Shown: one piece after another, positions 1 through 10,248 of the stretch | Layout: every line of letters begins with the position of its first letter | Position numbering within the stretch: the stretch's first letter is position 1 | From: Prauserella endophytica | GTDB lineage: Bacteria; Actinomycetota; Actinomycetes; Mycobacteriales; Pseudonocardiaceae | Assembly: GCF_005146945.1 (NCBI RefSeq) | Contig: NZ_SWMS01000001.1 | Location: forward strand, 62,001-126,000 | Length of the DNA stretch: 64,000 bases | Reading direction: 5' to 3' | Program-made: the position numbers and the translations under genes | The notes under the pieces: generated by a model | Databases searched by the model: none | What the model saw: only the letters and a program-made list of their open reading frames with translations | What the model was told of the DNA's origin: nothing

Positions 1-322
1 CCCTGCCGTCGGCGAGCGCGTCGCTCCACTGTAGACGCCCGGTGGCGAGCTCCAGCCAGGTTCGCGGGTCCGTCTCGACCACGTTCGGCGGCGTGCCGCG
101 CGTGTGCCGGGGACCCTCGACGCACTGCACCGCCGCGAACGGCGGCACTCGCACCTCCACGCTGCGGCCCGGGGCCACGGAGGCGAGCGTGCGCAGGCTC
201 AGCCGCACCGCGGCGGCCAGTTTCGGCCTCGCCGGTTCGGCGCCGGATCGGGTCAGCCAATCCGCGATCTCCGCGAGCGCGGCTCGTAACTCAGCGGGGT
301 CGACCGTACGCGAACTGGACAT
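1..322 (-). CDS. SCP2-like sterol carrier family protein, 3' end outside window
   Basis: The first 107 codons are present; the gene runs off the left edge of the window. The start is the ATG at 322, giving MSSSRTVDPAELRAALAEI. The reading frame stays open to base 1. The sequence (a helical N-terminus, then a segment with PGRSVEVRVPPFAAVQC) resembles the small bacterial SCP-like proteins that lie beside purine genes in actinobacteria, for example next to purF/purM in mycobacteria. That fits a window rich in pur genes. No catalytic role is known for the family; lipid binding is inferred from the fold. It is divergent from the gene at 386 with a 63-bp gap. Confidence 0.6.
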   Translation of the reverse strand, partial: MSSSRTVDPAELRAALAEIADWLTRSGAEPARPKLAAAVRLSLRTLASVAPGRSVEVRVPPFAAVQCVEGPRHTRGTPPNVVETDPRTWLELATGRLQWSDALADGR

Positions 323-385
323 GCATCAACAGTAGAGTGAACGCCGAGAACGAAACACGGCACGGCAGGAACGTGGGGATCGCAC

Positions 386-997
386 ATGACGCAGCGGGAT
401 GAGGCAGACCGGCTGGTACCCAACGAATCCGCGCTGAAGAAGAAGCCCAAGATCACCAGGGAGATGCGCGCCAACGCCAGGGCCAACCCGAACAGCTGGC
501 TCTACGTGATCGACGAGGCCTTCGACCCCAACGGAAGCGTGCCGTCCTGGGCGGTCGTCGGTGCCTACCCGGTGAACGCGTCCGGCGAGATCGTCGAGGA
601 CTTCCACCCCAACGACCGGTACCGGCCCTCGCCGAAGGCGCTCGGCTACCCGGAGCCGGCCAACGAGCTCGAACGGCTGCTGCAGCTCGTACGGACCAAG
701 CACCGGCCCGCGGAGGACCTGCCGCCGCTGGTGCTCGACTCGACGTTGTTCGTCTACGCCATCTCACCGGTGCAGCGCACCGTGATCGGTTTCCACAACA
801 CCGACGGCCGTGTGATGGTGCCCGCCTACACCACGAAGTCGCTCGTGCCCTCGGAATGGCCGCACGCCCGCGCCGTGCTCGGCAGGGACATCGTCGAGCT
901 GCTCGGCGGCCACGCACTGGTGATCAATCCGCACGACGTCGTCACCGCCGTCGTGCCTGCTGAGCACCTCGAGCACGCACTTTCGCAGGAGCGCTGA
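386..997 (+). CDS. type VII secretion-associated protein (SseB-like)
   Basis: A 203-aa soluble protein with no signal peptide or membrane segment. The N-terminus is charged (KKKPKITREMR), followed by a domain that reads like the SseB-type fold: NSWLYVIDEAF, VVGAYPVN, then VYAISPVQRTV and VVPAEHLEHAL. Proteins of this type are annotated in Pseudonocardiaceae as type VII secretion-associated and usually lie near ESX genes. Here the ESX-like cluster is 36 kb away (36891-41869). The biochemical role is unknown. ATG start at 386. The family assignment rests on my reading of the sequence only. Confidence 0.55.
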   Translation: MTQRDEADRLVPNESALKKKPKITREMRANARANPNSWLYVIDEAFDPNGSVPSWAVVGAYPVNASGEIVEDFHPNDRYRPSPKALGYPEPANELERLLQLVRTKHRPAEDLPPLVLDSTLFVYAISPVQRTVIGFHNTDGRVMVPAYTTKSLVPSEWPHARAVLGRDIVELLGGHALVINPHDVVTAVVPAEHLEHALSQER

Positions 998-1093
998 GTC
1001 CACTCTGGCGGGTGACACCGGTTCGCGCACACCGCCTTGTCAGGGCAAGGTGACGCCTGAACGGGGAGTCGCACGAAGGGGCGGGGTGTCGGT

Positions 1094-1933
1094 GTGAAGC
1101 GTCGCAGTTCTCACAGGTGCCGCAATACGCTGGCGGGTTCGGTCGTCGCGGTGCTCGCGGCGAGCACGTTGACCTTCGGGGGCCCTGCCGTCCCCGCGGA
1201 GGAGAAGGCGGACTACCGCGGCGCCGAGCAGCGCCACGCCGGCTCGCAGATCGCGAAGCACGAGGGAGTGCACGGCGCCCCTTCCCCCGACGCCTACACG
1301 TCGGGGACCAATGTGCTGGGCCACGACGTGAGCGGTTGGCAGGGCGACGTCGACTGGCCCGCGGCGACCAAGGCCGGGGCCAAGTTCGTGTACGTCAAGG
1401 CCACCGAGGGCACCGGGTTCACGAGCGACCACTTCAAGCAGCAGTACAACGGCTCCTACGCGGCGGGCATGATTCGTGGTGCATACCATTTCGCCAGGCC
1501 GGACATCTCAACGGGAGCGAAGCAGGCGCACTACTTCGTCGACCACGGCGGCGGCTGGACCAGGGACGGCCGGACGCTGCCCGGCGCGCTCGACATGGAA
1601 TACAACCCCTACGGCGAGGCGTGCTACAACCGCTCGCCCAAGGTGATCGTCGCCTGGATCAGGGACTTCTCCAACGCCTACAAGGCCCGCACCGGCCGCA
1701 CGCCGGTGATCTACACGTCGACGAGCTGGTGGAAGAAGTGCACGGGCAACAGCCCCGCGTTCGGCAGGACCAACCCGCTGTGGCTCGCCCGCTACGCGCC
1801 CCAGATCGGCGAGCTGCCCGCGGGCTGGGACTTCCAGAGCATCTGGCAGTTCTCCGACTCGGGCAAGCTGCCGGGCGACCAGAACTTCTTCAACGGCGGC
1901 CCCGGACAGCTCACGGCGCTGGCCACCGGGTGA
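1094..1933 (+). CDS. secreted GH25 lysozyme (first of a tandem pair)
   Basis: A 279-aa exported muramidase of the Chalaropsis/Cellosyl type (GH25), which cleaves the MurNAc-GlcNAc bond of peptidoglycan. A signal peptide is clear at residues 1-35: a basic start, a hydrophobic core, then AVPA. The GH25 domain begins near residue 75. Asp78 in GHDVSGWQG and the Asp167-Met-Glu169 pair in LDMEYN are in the places of the family's catalytic acids. No C-terminal wall-binding repeats are present, so the enzyme ends with the barrel. GTG start. It is about 200 bp upstream of a paralogue in the same direction. Confidence 0.9.
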   Translation: MKRRSSHRCRNTLAGSVVAVLAASTLTFGGPAVPAEEKADYRGAEQRHAGSQIAKHEGVHGAPSPDAYTSGTNVLGHDVSGWQGDVDWPAATKAGAKFVYVKATEGTGFTSDHFKQQYNGSYAAGMIRGAYHFARPDISTGAKQAHYFVDHGGGWTRDGRTLPGALDMEYNPYGEACYNRSPKVIVAWIRDFSNAYKARTGRTPVIYTSTSWWKKCTGNSPAFGRTNPLWLARYAPQIGELPAGWDFQSIWQFSDSGKLPGDQNFFNGGPGQLTALATG

Positions 1934-2134
1934 CCCACCGCAAGGCAGCGAACGGGGCATTAAACATCACCCAGGGCCCGCAATTTCACCCGTAAATCAC
2001 CCACTTGTAGCGGGTATTTCATGCCAACTAGTGACAAAGCAGGCATCCTGCGATAACAATCAACGCCCGGGCGGCTACCTGCAGTGAGCCGTCCGGCAGC
2101 GAGGGCAATTGTTAATCGTGAAGGGATGCTTCTC

Positions 2135-3037
2135 ATGTCCACTGCACGAAGAATCTGGCGGCGGGCCGTCACCGCCGCCGCCGTCGGTTCGGCCGGCGCG
2201 CTCCTGCTCGGCGCGCTGACCCCGGCCGGCGCCGCTCCGTCCAAGAGCGACGCCGTGCCGAGCCGGATCGACGGAATGCCGGTCGCGGAGTACGTCGAGA
2301 AGTACGACCACCCGATGGGCTCCCAGATCGCCAAGGCGGAAGGAGATCGGTCGACGGAGGCGAGCAAGCGGGCGGCCCTGCGGCCGCAGGGCCTCAACTC
2401 CGACGGCGCGGAGGCGCAGGCGACGGTGCCCGGCATCGACGTCAGCGGGCACCAGCAGAACGTCGACTGGAACTACTGGTGGGGGCAGGGCAAGCGGTTC
2501 GCCTTCGTGAAGGCGACCGAGGGGACGGGCTACAAGAACCCCTACTTCGCGCAGCAGTACAACGGCTCGTACAACGTCGGCATGATCCGCGGCGCGTACC
2601 ACTTCGCGCTGCCGGACCGTTCCTCCGGCGCGGCACAGGCCAACTACTTCGTGGACAACGGCGGCGGCTGGTCGGCCGACGGCAAGACCCTGCCCGGCGC
2701 GCTGGACATGGAGTACAACCCCTACGGCTCCACGTGCTACGGCAAGAGCCAGTCGGCCATGGCGGCGTGGATCCGCGACTTCCACGACACCTACCACGCC
2801 CGCACCGGGCGCTGGCCCGTGATCTACACGTCCACGAGCTGGTGGAACCAGTGCGTCGGGACCGCGCAGAGCTTCGGCGACACCGTTCCGCTCTGGGTGG
2901 CGCGGTACGCCTCGTCGGTCGGAACACTGCCCAATGGCTGGGGATTCCACACGTTCTGGCAGTACACGTCGAGCCCGATCGACCAGAACTCGTTCAACGG
3001 CGCCTACGACCGCCTGAAGGTGCTGGCGACCGGCTGA
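2135..3037 (+). CDS. secreted GH25 lysozyme (second of a tandem pair)
   Basis: A 300-aa paralogue of the preceding gene. I take the ATG at 2135 because AAGGG at 2121-2125 is correctly spaced; ATG 2126 and GTG 2084 are in frame but fit less well. The signal peptide is residues 1-33, with a twin Arg and a hydrophobic stretch ending TPAGAA. The catalytic region shows Asp102 (IDVSGHQ) and Asp191/Glu193 (LDMEYN). The segment before the barrel carries the same GSQIAK motif as the first copy, so the duplication includes the pre-domain. A strong hairpin terminator follows at 3059-3092. Confidence 0.9.
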   Translation: MSTARRIWRRAVTAAAVGSAGALLLGALTPAGAAPSKSDAVPSRIDGMPVAEYVEKYDHPMGSQIAKAEGDRSTEASKRAALRPQGLNSDGAEAQATVPGIDVSGHQQNVDWNYWWGQGKRFAFVKATEGTGYKNPYFAQQYNGSYNVGMIRGAYHFALPDRSSGAAQANYFVDNGGGWSADGKTLPGALDMEYNPYGSTCYGKSQSAMAAWIRDFHDTYHARTGRWPVIYTSTSWWNQCVGTAQSFGDTVPLWVARYASSVGTLPNGWGFHTFWQYTSSPIDQNSFNGAYDRLKVLATG

Positions 3038-3058
3038 GCGGGGCTCGGTGACACCGGT

Positions 3059-3092
3059 GAGGCTCCCGATCCCGCGACGGATCGGGAGCCTC
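3059..3092 (+). terminator. hairpin terminator after second GH25 gene
   Basis: A perfect 14-bp inverted repeat (3059-3072 with 3079-3092, GAGGCTCCCGATCC arm) with a 6-nt loop, 22 bases after the stop codon. There is no clear T run, as is usual for actinomycete terminators. Confidence 0.8.
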
Positions 3093-3145
3093 CTGGTGCG
3101 CGGAGAAGGATCACCAGGCACAATGCGCTCTGATCGAACGCATGA

Positions 3146-4270
<1,125 letters not shown>

Positions 4271-4282
4271 CGAACGGCTCCG

Positions 4283-4316
4283 AAGAGGCCGGTCCCCGCG
4301 CGGGGACCGGCCTCTT
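4283..4316. terminator. bidirectional hairpin terminator
   Basis: A perfect 34-bp palindrome with arms AAGAGGCCGGTCCCCGC and its complement, followed by TTTC on the plus strand and preceded by A residues. It lies exactly between two convergent genes (stops at 4270 and 4317) and should stop transcription from both sides. Confidence 0.85.
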
Positions 4317-4901
4317 TCACGTCGTGAAGCGGGTGCCGGCGTCACGCGGGCGCATGATCAGGGCGGCGACGTAGTAGGTGCACGGTTCGGCGGAGCGATT
4401 CGCGTACTCGAGTGTCACGTCGGCGGCCAGGTAGATCGAGTCGCCCTCGCTGAGTGCGACCGTGCGCTCGCCGTCGATCGTCAGTTCGACGGAGCCCGAC
4501 TCCACGAAGATGAACTCGTGCGAGCCCGGCGCGTAGGCCGGGTAGCTCCCGGGTGTGCAGCCCGGCGGCAGCGTGGATCGGATCCACTCGAAGTTCACAC
4601 CGGGCACCACCGGGGTGAGGATGGTGCGCTGCCATCCGCCCGGCTCGTCGACCACGTCCTGCTCGGCGGCCCTGCGCACGATCACGCGCTCGGCCTCGGG
4701 TTCGGAGACGAGCACCGAGAGCCGCACGCCGAGCCCGCCCGCGATGCGGTCGAGCACCACCACGGTGGGCGCCTTGTCACCCCGCTCGACCGCGGACAGC
4801 ATGCTGACGCTGACACCGGAGTGCTCGGCGAGTTCCTGCAGCGTCATGCTCCGCTCGCGGCGAAGCCCTTGAATGCGCTGGCCAAGTGCGCCCAAATCCA
4901 C
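4317..4901 (-). CDS. XRE-family regulator with C-terminal cupin domain
   Basis: 194 aa. The N-terminal helix-turn-helix spans about residues 5-60 (TLQELAEHSGVSVSMLSAVERG). A short linker leads to a cupin sensor domain at about 95-185 with GSHEFIFVESG and ALSEGDSIYL. This is the PuuR/HipB-cupin type of repressor that senses a small metabolite. The start is GTG 4899-4901; a TATAGT hexamer ends only 4 nt upstream, so translation may be nearly leaderless. It is divergent from the GNAT gene and shares with it a palindromic region at 4905-4935, which suggests that it controls itself and the acetyltransferase. Confidence 0.85.
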   Translation of the reverse strand: MDLGALGQRIQGLRRERSMTLQELAEHSGVSVSMLSAVERGDKAPTVVVLDRIAGGLGVRLSVLVSEPEAERVIVRRAAEQDVVDEPGGWQRTILTPVVPGVNFEWIRSTLPPGCTPGSYPAYAPGSHEFIFVESGSVELTIDGERTVALSEGDSIYLAADVTLEYANRSAEPCTYYVAALIMRPRDAGTRFTT

Positions 4902-4904
4902 CTA

Positions 4905-4935
4905 CACTATAGTAGTGACCAATTCTTCTATAGTG
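4905..4935. promoter_or_regulatory. palindromic operator/promoter between XRE-cupin and GNAT genes
   Basis: The 8-bp inverted repeat CACTATAG (4905-4912) and CTATAGTG (4928-4935) is separated by 15 bp. Each arm contains a -10-like TATAGT. On the plus strand the hexamers are at 4908-4913 and 4929-4934; on the minus strand one ends just before the XRE start codon. Likely overlapping divergent promoters with an operator for the XRE-cupin protein. The binding protein is inferred. Confidence 0.5.
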
Positions 4936-5442
4936 CAATCCAGGGTGGTCCGGGACGCGGTCACAACCGATCTGGCCGCGATCGCCGAGATCTACGCCCA
5001 CTACGTCACCGGCAGCGTCGCCACCTTCGAGCTCGAGGCGCCGGACGCCGAGGAGTGGCAGCGGCGCTTCACCTCGGTCACCACCGCGGGCCTGCCGTTC
5101 CTGGTCGCCGAGCACGAGGGCGCGGTCGCCGGGTACGCGTACTGCACGCCGTGGAAGACCCGGCCCGCCTACCGGCAGACCGTGGAGGACTCGATCTATC
5201 TCGCGCCGTGGGCCCACGGCCGCGGCATCGGCGGCGCACTGCTGGACGAGCTGCTGGCCCGCTGCGCGGCGGCGGACATCCGCGAGGTCATCGCCGTGGT
5301 CGCCGACTCTGGCGAGGAGGCATCGCTCGCCCTGCACGGCAAACGCGGCTTCACCGAGGCGGGCAGGCTGCGGCGCGTCGGCCACAAGCACGGGAAGTGG
5401 CTGGACACCGTGCTGCTGCAACGAAGCCTTGGCCCCCTCTGA
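4933..5442 (+). CDS. GNAT acetyltransferase, phosphinothricin acetyltransferase-like
   Basis: About 169 aa. The whole chain is one GNAT domain: VRDAVTTDLAAIAEIYAHYV at the start, a VAEHEGAVAGYAYC strand, an acetyl-CoA loop in APWAHGRGIGGALLDELL, and a C-terminal GFTEAGRLRRVGHKHGKW like that of Pat/MnaT enzymes. Such enzymes acetylate the amino group of phosphinothricin, methionine sulfone or related amino acids; the real substrate is unknown. The start is uncertain: GTGs at 4915, 4933 and 4945 are in frame, and 4945 would be leaderless behind TATAGT at 4929-4934. Confidence 0.85.
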   Translation: MQSRVVRDAVTTDLAAIAEIYAHYVTGSVATFELEAPDAEEWQRRFTSVTTAGLPFLVAEHEGAVAGYAYCTPWKTRPAYRQTVEDSIYLAPWAHGRGIGGALLDELLARCAAADIREVIAVVADSGEEASLALHGKRGFTEAGRLRRVGHKHGKWLDTVLLQRSLGPL

Positions 5443-5475
5443 TGGATCTTTCCGTCGCGAGCGGGGATCGGCGCG

Positions 5476-6759
5476 GTGTCTGACAAGGCGGAGCGCGGGC
5501 GTCGTGGCGGGCGCAGGCCGTTCTACGGGTGGGTCCAGGTCGGTGGGCTGAGTGCCACCGAGCTGGTGTCGTGGGGCGTGCTCGTGTACGCGTTCTCGGT
5601 GTTCGTGGTTCCGATGCGCGAGGAGCTGGGCTGGTCGGTGGGCTGGCTCAACGCGGTCTACGCGACGGGCGTGGTGGTGTCGGGCCTGCTCGCGATGCCG
5701 GTAGGGCGGGTGCTGCAGACGCGGGGGCCGAGGGGCGTGATGACCGTGGGCAGCGCGGGCGCGGTGCTCATGCTCCTCGGCTGGTCGCAGGTGGACTCTC
5801 TGCCGATGTTCTTCGTCGTCTTCGTGCTCGGCGGATTCGCGATGGCGACGACCCTGTACGAACCCGCGTTCGCGGTGACGGCGGTGTGGTTCGCGCGAGA
5901 TCGTGCCCGCGCGGTGCTGGTGCTCACGATCTTCGGCGGGCTCGCCAGCGCCGTGTTCGTTCCGCTCACGGGCGTGCTCGTCTCGTGGCTCGGCTGGCGC
6001 GACGCACTGCTGGCGCTCGCGGTGATCACCGCCGTGGTGACGCTGCCGGTCCACGGCCTCCTGCTGCGCAGGCATCCCGCCGACCTCGGCCTGCACCCCG
6101 ACGGCTCCGACGAACCGCCGCCGCCGAGGGAGGCCGCGCCGGCACCGCCCCGGCAAGCGGTGCTGCGCAGCGCGTCGTTCCGCAGGCTGACCGTGTGCTT
6201 CGTGTGCGGCACCTCAGCGAAGCTGGCCGTGACAGTGGTGCTGGTCGCCTACCTGACCGAGCGCGGCTACCCGCTGGGACTCGCGACGCTCGCGGCCGGT
6301 GGCGTGGGGCTGTTCCAGGTGACCGGCCGGGTGCTGGTGACCGCGCTACGGCGCTGGGTTCCCGAGCACAGGGCGGGCGCGGCGCTCTTCGCCGCGCAGG
6401 GCGTCGCCATAGCGCTGCCGCTGACCACCTCCGGGCACGGAACCGCGGCGACCGTGTCGATCATCGTGTTCGTGGTGCTCTTCGGGCTCGGTTACGGGCT
6501 GGCCGAGCTGTTGCGCGGCACGCTCGTCGCCGACTACTACGGGCCAGGAGAGTACGCCCGGATCAACGGCGTGCTGGCCGCCTTCGTCGTCGGTGCGCGG
6601 GCGGCGGGACCCGCGCTGGCCGGGGTCGCGGTCGCCGGCTTCGGCTACACCCCGGTGTTCGTGGGCTCGGCGCTGCTCGCCGCGGTGAGCGCCGGTGCGT
6701 TGCTGTTGGCCCATCGTGCCCACGGCGAGGAGCTTGATCGCCTAGATTCCTTGCCATGA
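5476..6759 (+). CDS. MFS transporter (OxlT/monocarboxylate-like)
   Basis: 427 aa with about 12 hydrophobic segments and a charged central loop near residues 195-225 (DEPPPPREAAPAPP). The N-terminus FYGWVQVGGLSATELVSWG and the loop-2 region LAMPVGRVLQTRGPR are typical of the MFS branch around OxlT and monocarboxylate carriers. Substrate unknown. GTG start 33 bp after the GNAT gene, same strand, so the two may be co-transcribed. Its stop codon overlaps the start of the next gene (ATGA), which points to translational coupling. Confidence 0.85.
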   Translation: MSDKAERGRRGGRRPFYGWVQVGGLSATELVSWGVLVYAFSVFVVPMREELGWSVGWLNAVYATGVVVSGLLAMPVGRVLQTRGPRGVMTVGSAGAVLMLLGWSQVDSLPMFFVVFVLGGFAMATTLYEPAFAVTAVWFARDRARAVLVLTIFGGLASAVFVPLTGVLVSWLGWRDALLALAVITAVVTLPVHGLLLRRHPADLGLHPDGSDEPPPPREAAPAPPRQAVLRSASFRRLTVCFVCGTSAKLAVTVVLVAYLTERGYPLGLATLAAGGVGLFQVTGRVLVTALRRWVPEHRAGAALFAAQGVAIALPLTTSGHGTAATVSIIVFVVLFGLGYGLAELLRGTLVADYYGPGEYARINGVLAAFVVGARAAGPALAGVAVAGFGYTPVFVGSALLAAVSAGALLLAHRAHGEELDRLDSLP

Positions 6760-7754
6760 AACGGCTGCGCTCGGCGTTCCGGTCTCCCTTGTTCGGCACC
6801 ATCGCGATCGCGGTCGCGCTGCTGCTCGGCATCAGCCTGTGGCTGCTCACCGACAGCAGGACGTCCCGCAGCGACGCGCTCCGCACCGGCGGGCTGGCCG
6901 GTGCGTCGGTGGTGGCGCTCTATGCGCTGTGGCTCAACGACCGGCGCCGCCGCGTCGAGGAGGCACGCCAGGACATCGAACGACGCCGTCACGACCTGGA
7001 GACCAACCGCATCTCCGACGAGCGCTTCGCCCGCTCCGTCGAGCTGCTCGGCAACGAGGCCGACCAGGTCAGGGTCGGTGCGATGCACGCGCTCGCGGGG
7101 CTCGCGCGCAGCCGGGCGGGTTACACGCAGACGGTGCTCGACGTGCTGTGCGCCTATCTGCGCAGGCCGTTCACGCACCCACGCTTCGGCAAGACTCCGA
7201 ACCCCGAGGATCCCGAGGCCGAGCGCGAGCTGCAGGTCCGGCTCACCGCGCAACGGCTGATCCACGACCTCCTGCCGGTGCGCGACGACACCGAGCGCCC
7301 CAGCTACGACCTCGACCTCACCGGTGCCGCGCTGGAGTACCTCGACCTCTCCGGCCGCCGCATGGGCAGCGTGATCCTGCGCTACACGTACCTGCACAGC
7401 AGCACGAACCTCAGCGACTGCGTGTTCACCGGGCCCGTGTGGTTCACCGCCGCGGCCACGGGCACCGGCAGGCTCTCCGGCCGCTTCCGCTGCGCGGGCA
7501 CGACGTTCCGCGACCGGGCGTGGTTCAGCGGCACGACCTTCAACTCGCTGGCCGACTTCACCGGCACCGTGTTCGACGGCGAGGCGAACTTCAAGGACGC
7601 CGCCTTCCGAGGCGAGGCGCGGTTCCGCGACGCCACGTTCGGCGACGCGTTCACGCTGCGCGGCACCACGTTCCACGACGACGTCGAGCCGCCGGAGGGC
7701 TGGGTCGCCGAGGAGCAGCGCGACGACACCACGAAGCTGCGCCCAGTGGGCTAG
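6756..7754 (+). CDS. membrane-anchored pentapeptide-repeat protein
   Basis: 332 aa. Two hydrophobic segments (about 12-30 and 43-60) are followed by a charged coiled-coil-like stretch ([16 protein letters not shown]). A helical region follows ([26 protein letters not shown]). The C-terminal third has pentapeptide repeats of A(D/N)F/F type: [20 protein letters not shown] and later copies. The architecture is common in actinobacteria; no enzyme activity is expected. It overlaps the MFS gene by 4 bp and its end overlaps convergent purL by 4 bp. Confidence 0.8.
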   Translation: MKRLRSAFRSPLFGTIAIAVALLLGISLWLLTDSRTSRSDALRTGGLAGASVVALYALWLNDRRRRVEEARQDIERRRHDLETNRISDERFARSVELLGNEADQVRVGAMHALAGLARSRAGYTQTVLDVLCAYLRRPFTHPRFGKTPNPEDPEAERELQVRLTAQRLIHDLLPVRDDTERPSYDLDLTGAALEYLDLSGRRMGSVILRYTYLHSSTNLSDCVFTGPVWFTAAATGTGRLSGRFRCAGTTFRDRAWFSGTTFNSLADFTGTVFDGEANFKDAAFRGEARFRDATFGDAFTLRGTTFHDDVEPPEGWVAEEQRDDTTKLRPVG

Positions 7755-10051
7755 TCGAACAGGGCGGGCAGCGTGCCTTCCCAGGCGGTGCTCAGCTCGT
7801 CGAGGCCGAACGTCGCGACGTCCTGGATCTCCAGCGCACCCGCCTCGGGGTCCACGACACCGGCCCGGCGCCACGGCAGCCCGCGCGCGTCGCACATCTC
7901 CGTGAACCGCAGCTCCTCGCTGCGCGGCACGGCCACCAGCACGCGGCCCGCCGACTCGGAGAACAGCTGCACGAACGGGTCCTGGTCGTCGGCCAGGATC
8001 GCCCTGGCGCCGCACTGTCCGATGAGGACCATCTCGACGAGCGCCTGCGCGAGCCCGCCGTCGGAGAGGTCGTGCGCCGCGGAGATCATGCCGTCGCGAG
8101 AGCCCGCGACCAGGATCTCGGCCAGCAACCGCTCCCGCTCCAGGTCGACCTTCGGCGGCAGCCCGCCGAGGTGCCCGTGGATGACGTGTGCCCACGCGGA
8201 ACCGCCGAACTCGTCGTGGGTGTCGCCGAGCAGCAGGAGCGTCTCGCCCGCCTCGTTGCCGATGCCGGTGGGGATGCGCCGCGTCACGTCGTCGATCACG
8301 CCGAGGACGCCGACCACCGGCGTCGGCAGGATCGCCGTGTCACCGGTCTGGTTGTAGAAGCTCACGTTGCCGCCGGTCACCGGCACACCGAGCTGCGCGC
8401 AGCCGTCGGCGAGGCCGTGCACGGCGCGCTCGAACTGCCACATCACACCGGGATCGCGGGGGGAGCCGAAGTTGAGGCAGTTGGTGACCGCCACCGGCAT
8501 GGCACCGCTCGTGGCGACGTTGCGGTACGCCTCGGCGAGCGCGAGCTGCGTGCCCGCGTACGGGTCGAGGTAGACGAAGCGGCTGTTGCAGTCGGTCGCG
8601 ACGGCGACGCCGCGTCCGGTCGACTCGTCGATCCGGATCACGCCGGAGTCGGAGGGCTGCGCGAGCACGGTGTTGCCACGCACGTACCGGTCGTACTGCT
8701 GGGTGACCCATTCCTTCGAGGCCAGGTTCGGCGAGGAGACGAGCTTCAGCAGCGTGTCGCGCAGCTCGTCCGGAGTGGACGGACGCGCGAGCGAGTCGGT
8801 GGTGTTCGCCTGCACGGTGTCCTGCCCGGCGGGGCGCGCGTACGGTCGGTCGTACACCGGGCCCTGGTGGGCGACGGTGCGCGGCGGCACGTCGACCACG
8901 GTCTCGCCACGCCACGTGATGACGAGGTGGTCGCCGTCGGTGACCTCGCCGATCTCCGTGGCGATCACGTCCCACTTCTCGCACACCGCCATGAAGGCGT
9001 CCACATCGGACGGAGCGACCACCGCGCACATCCGCTCCTGCGACTCGCTGGAGAGGATCTCGGCGGGGGTCATGTTCTTGGCCCGCAGCGGAACGCGGTC
9101 GAGGTCGATGTACATGCCGCCGTCACCGGCGGCGGCGAGCTCGGACGTGGCGCAGGACAGCCCGGCGCCGCCGAGGTCCTGGATGCCGACGACGAGCTTC
9201 TTCGCGAACAGCTCGAGGCAGCACTCGATGAGCACCTTCTCGGTGAACGGGTCACCCACCTGCACGCTCGGCAGCTTCTTGCGACCCCCGGCCGTCTCGT
9301 CACCGGAGAACGTGTCGCTCGCCAGCACGGACACGCCGCCGATGCCGTCGAGCCCGGTGCGCGCGCCGAACAGGATGATCTTGTTGCCCTTGCCGGAGGC
9401 GTGCGCCAGGTGCAGGTCCTCGACCCGCATCGCGCCGACGCACAGCGCGTTCACCAGCGGGTTGCCCGCGTAGCTCTCGTCGAACACCACCTCGCCGCCG
9501 ATGTTCGGCAGGCCGAGGCAGTTGCCGTACCCGGCGATCCCGGCCACGACGCCCGGCAGCACGCGGCGGGTGTCGGGCGCGTCGGCCGGGCCGAAACGCA
9601 GTGGGTCCGCGACCGCGAGCGGGCGCGCGCCCATCGCGAGGATGTCGCGCACGATGCCGCCGACGCCCGTCGCCGCGCCCTGGTAGGGCTCCACATAGGA
9701 CGGGTGGTTGTGGCTCTCGACCTTGAACGTGACCGCCCAGCCGTCGCCGACGTCGACCACACCGGCGTTCTCGCCGATGCCGGCGAGCATCTTCTCGCGC
9801 ATCTCGGGCGTGGTGGTCTTGCCGAAGTAGGACAGGTGCTTCTTCGACGACTTGTACGAGCAGTGCTCGCTCCACATCACCGAGTACATGGCCAGCTCGG
9901 CCTCGGTGGGCCTGCGGCCGAGGATCTCCTTGATCCGCGCGTACTCGTCGTCGGCGAGGCCGAGTTCGACGTACGGCTGCGGAAGGTCCGGGGTCTCGAC
10001 GGCGCGGGCGGTGGTGTCGATGACGGGCGTGTCGACGTTTGGTGAGGCCAC
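7751..10051 (-). CDS. purL: phosphoribosylformylglycinamidine synthase subunit PurL
   Basis: 766 aa, the length of the small PurL that works with PurQ and PurS to convert FGAR to FGAM using ATP and glutamine. Landmarks: [16 protein letters not shown] near residue 60, [38 protein letters not shown], and later [13 protein letters not shown] and [12 protein letters not shown], all standard for the AIRS-like domains. I take GTG 10051 as the start ([14 protein letters not shown]); the open frame continues upstream through repeat DNA, which is not expected to be coding. purQ and purS are 9 kb away, not in an operon with it. Confidence 0.97.
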   Translation of the reverse strand: MASPNVDTPVIDTTARAVETPDLPQPYVELGLADDEYARIKEILGRRPTEAELAMYSVMWSEHCSYKSSKKHLSYFGKTTTPEMREKMLAGIGENAGVVDVGDGWAVTFKVESHNHPSYVEPYQGAATGVGGIVRDILAMGARPLAVADPLRFGPADAPDTRRVLPGVVAGIAGYGNCLGLPNIGGEVVFDESYAGNPLVNALCVGAMRVEDLHLAHASGKGNKIILFGARTGLDGIGGVSVLASDTFSGDETAGGRKKLPSVQVGDPFTEKVLIECCLELFAKKLVVGIQDLGGAGLSCATSELAAAGDGGMYIDLDRVPLRAKNMTPAEILSSESQERMCAVVAPSDVDAFMAVCEKWDVIATEIGEVTDGDHLVITWRGETVVDVPPRTVAHQGPVYDRPYARPAGQDTVQANTTDSLARPSTPDELRDTLLKLVSSPNLASKEWVTQQYDRYVRGNTVLAQPSDSGVIRIDESTGRGVAVATDCNSRFVYLDPYAGTQLALAEAYRNVATSGAMPVAVTNCLNFGSPRDPGVMWQFERAVHGLADGCAQLGVPVTGGNVSFYNQTGDTAILPTPVVGVLGVIDDVTRRIPTGIGNEAGETLLLLGDTHDEFGGSAWAHVIHGHLGGLPPKVDLERERLLAEILVAGSRDGMISAAHDLSDGGLAQALVEMVLIGQCGARAILADDQDPFVQLFSESAGRVLVAVPRSEELRFTEMCDARGLPWRRAGVVDPEAGALEIQDVATFGLDELSTAWEGTLPALFD

Positions 10052-10061
10052 GACGTCAAGA

Positions 10062-10189
10062 GTAACCGCGGCGCGAAGCGCCTCCGTCTGGGTGGTGGTG
10101 GGAGACGGGTGGGCGTAACCGCGGCGCGAAGCGCCTCCGTCTGGGTGGTGGTGGGCGTGCGTGGCTGGGTGGTGGTGGGCGTGCGTGGC
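10062..10189. repeat. short tandem repeats upstream of purL
   Basis: Two copies of a 41-bp segment (10062-10102 and 10115-10155, period 53), each with the hairpin GGCGC-GAA-GCGCC (10070-10082, 10123-10135). Then come two exact 24-bp copies of TGGGTGGTGGTGGGCGTGCG plus TGGC (10142-10165, 10166-10189). The block fills the divergent gap between purL and the ABC exporter genes. A related element lies inside the second ABC gene at 13170-13231. Confidence 0.9.
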
Positions 10190-10248
10190 GAAACTGCGTG
10201 GCGAAATTCGGTCGCCATCGCCGCAGGTCGTTCGTAACGTTGAGCGAC

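Noticed and set aside
1934-2134. The leader of the second lysozyme gene was examined for a c-di-AMP (ydaO-type) riboswitch, which controls wall hydrolases in other actinobacteria.
   Set aside because: The conserved blocks of that riboswitch are not present; only a weak ATAACAAT/ATTGTTAAT inverted match is seen.
6839-10045. A very long open frame on the plus strand antisense to purL.
   Set aside because: purL is certain on the other strand; the frame has Arg/His/Gly-rich composition and no recognisable motif.
10062-10189. The tandem repeats could be taken as a small CRISPR array.
   Set aside because: The spacing sequences are themselves repeated, units are of unequal length, and no cas genes are near.
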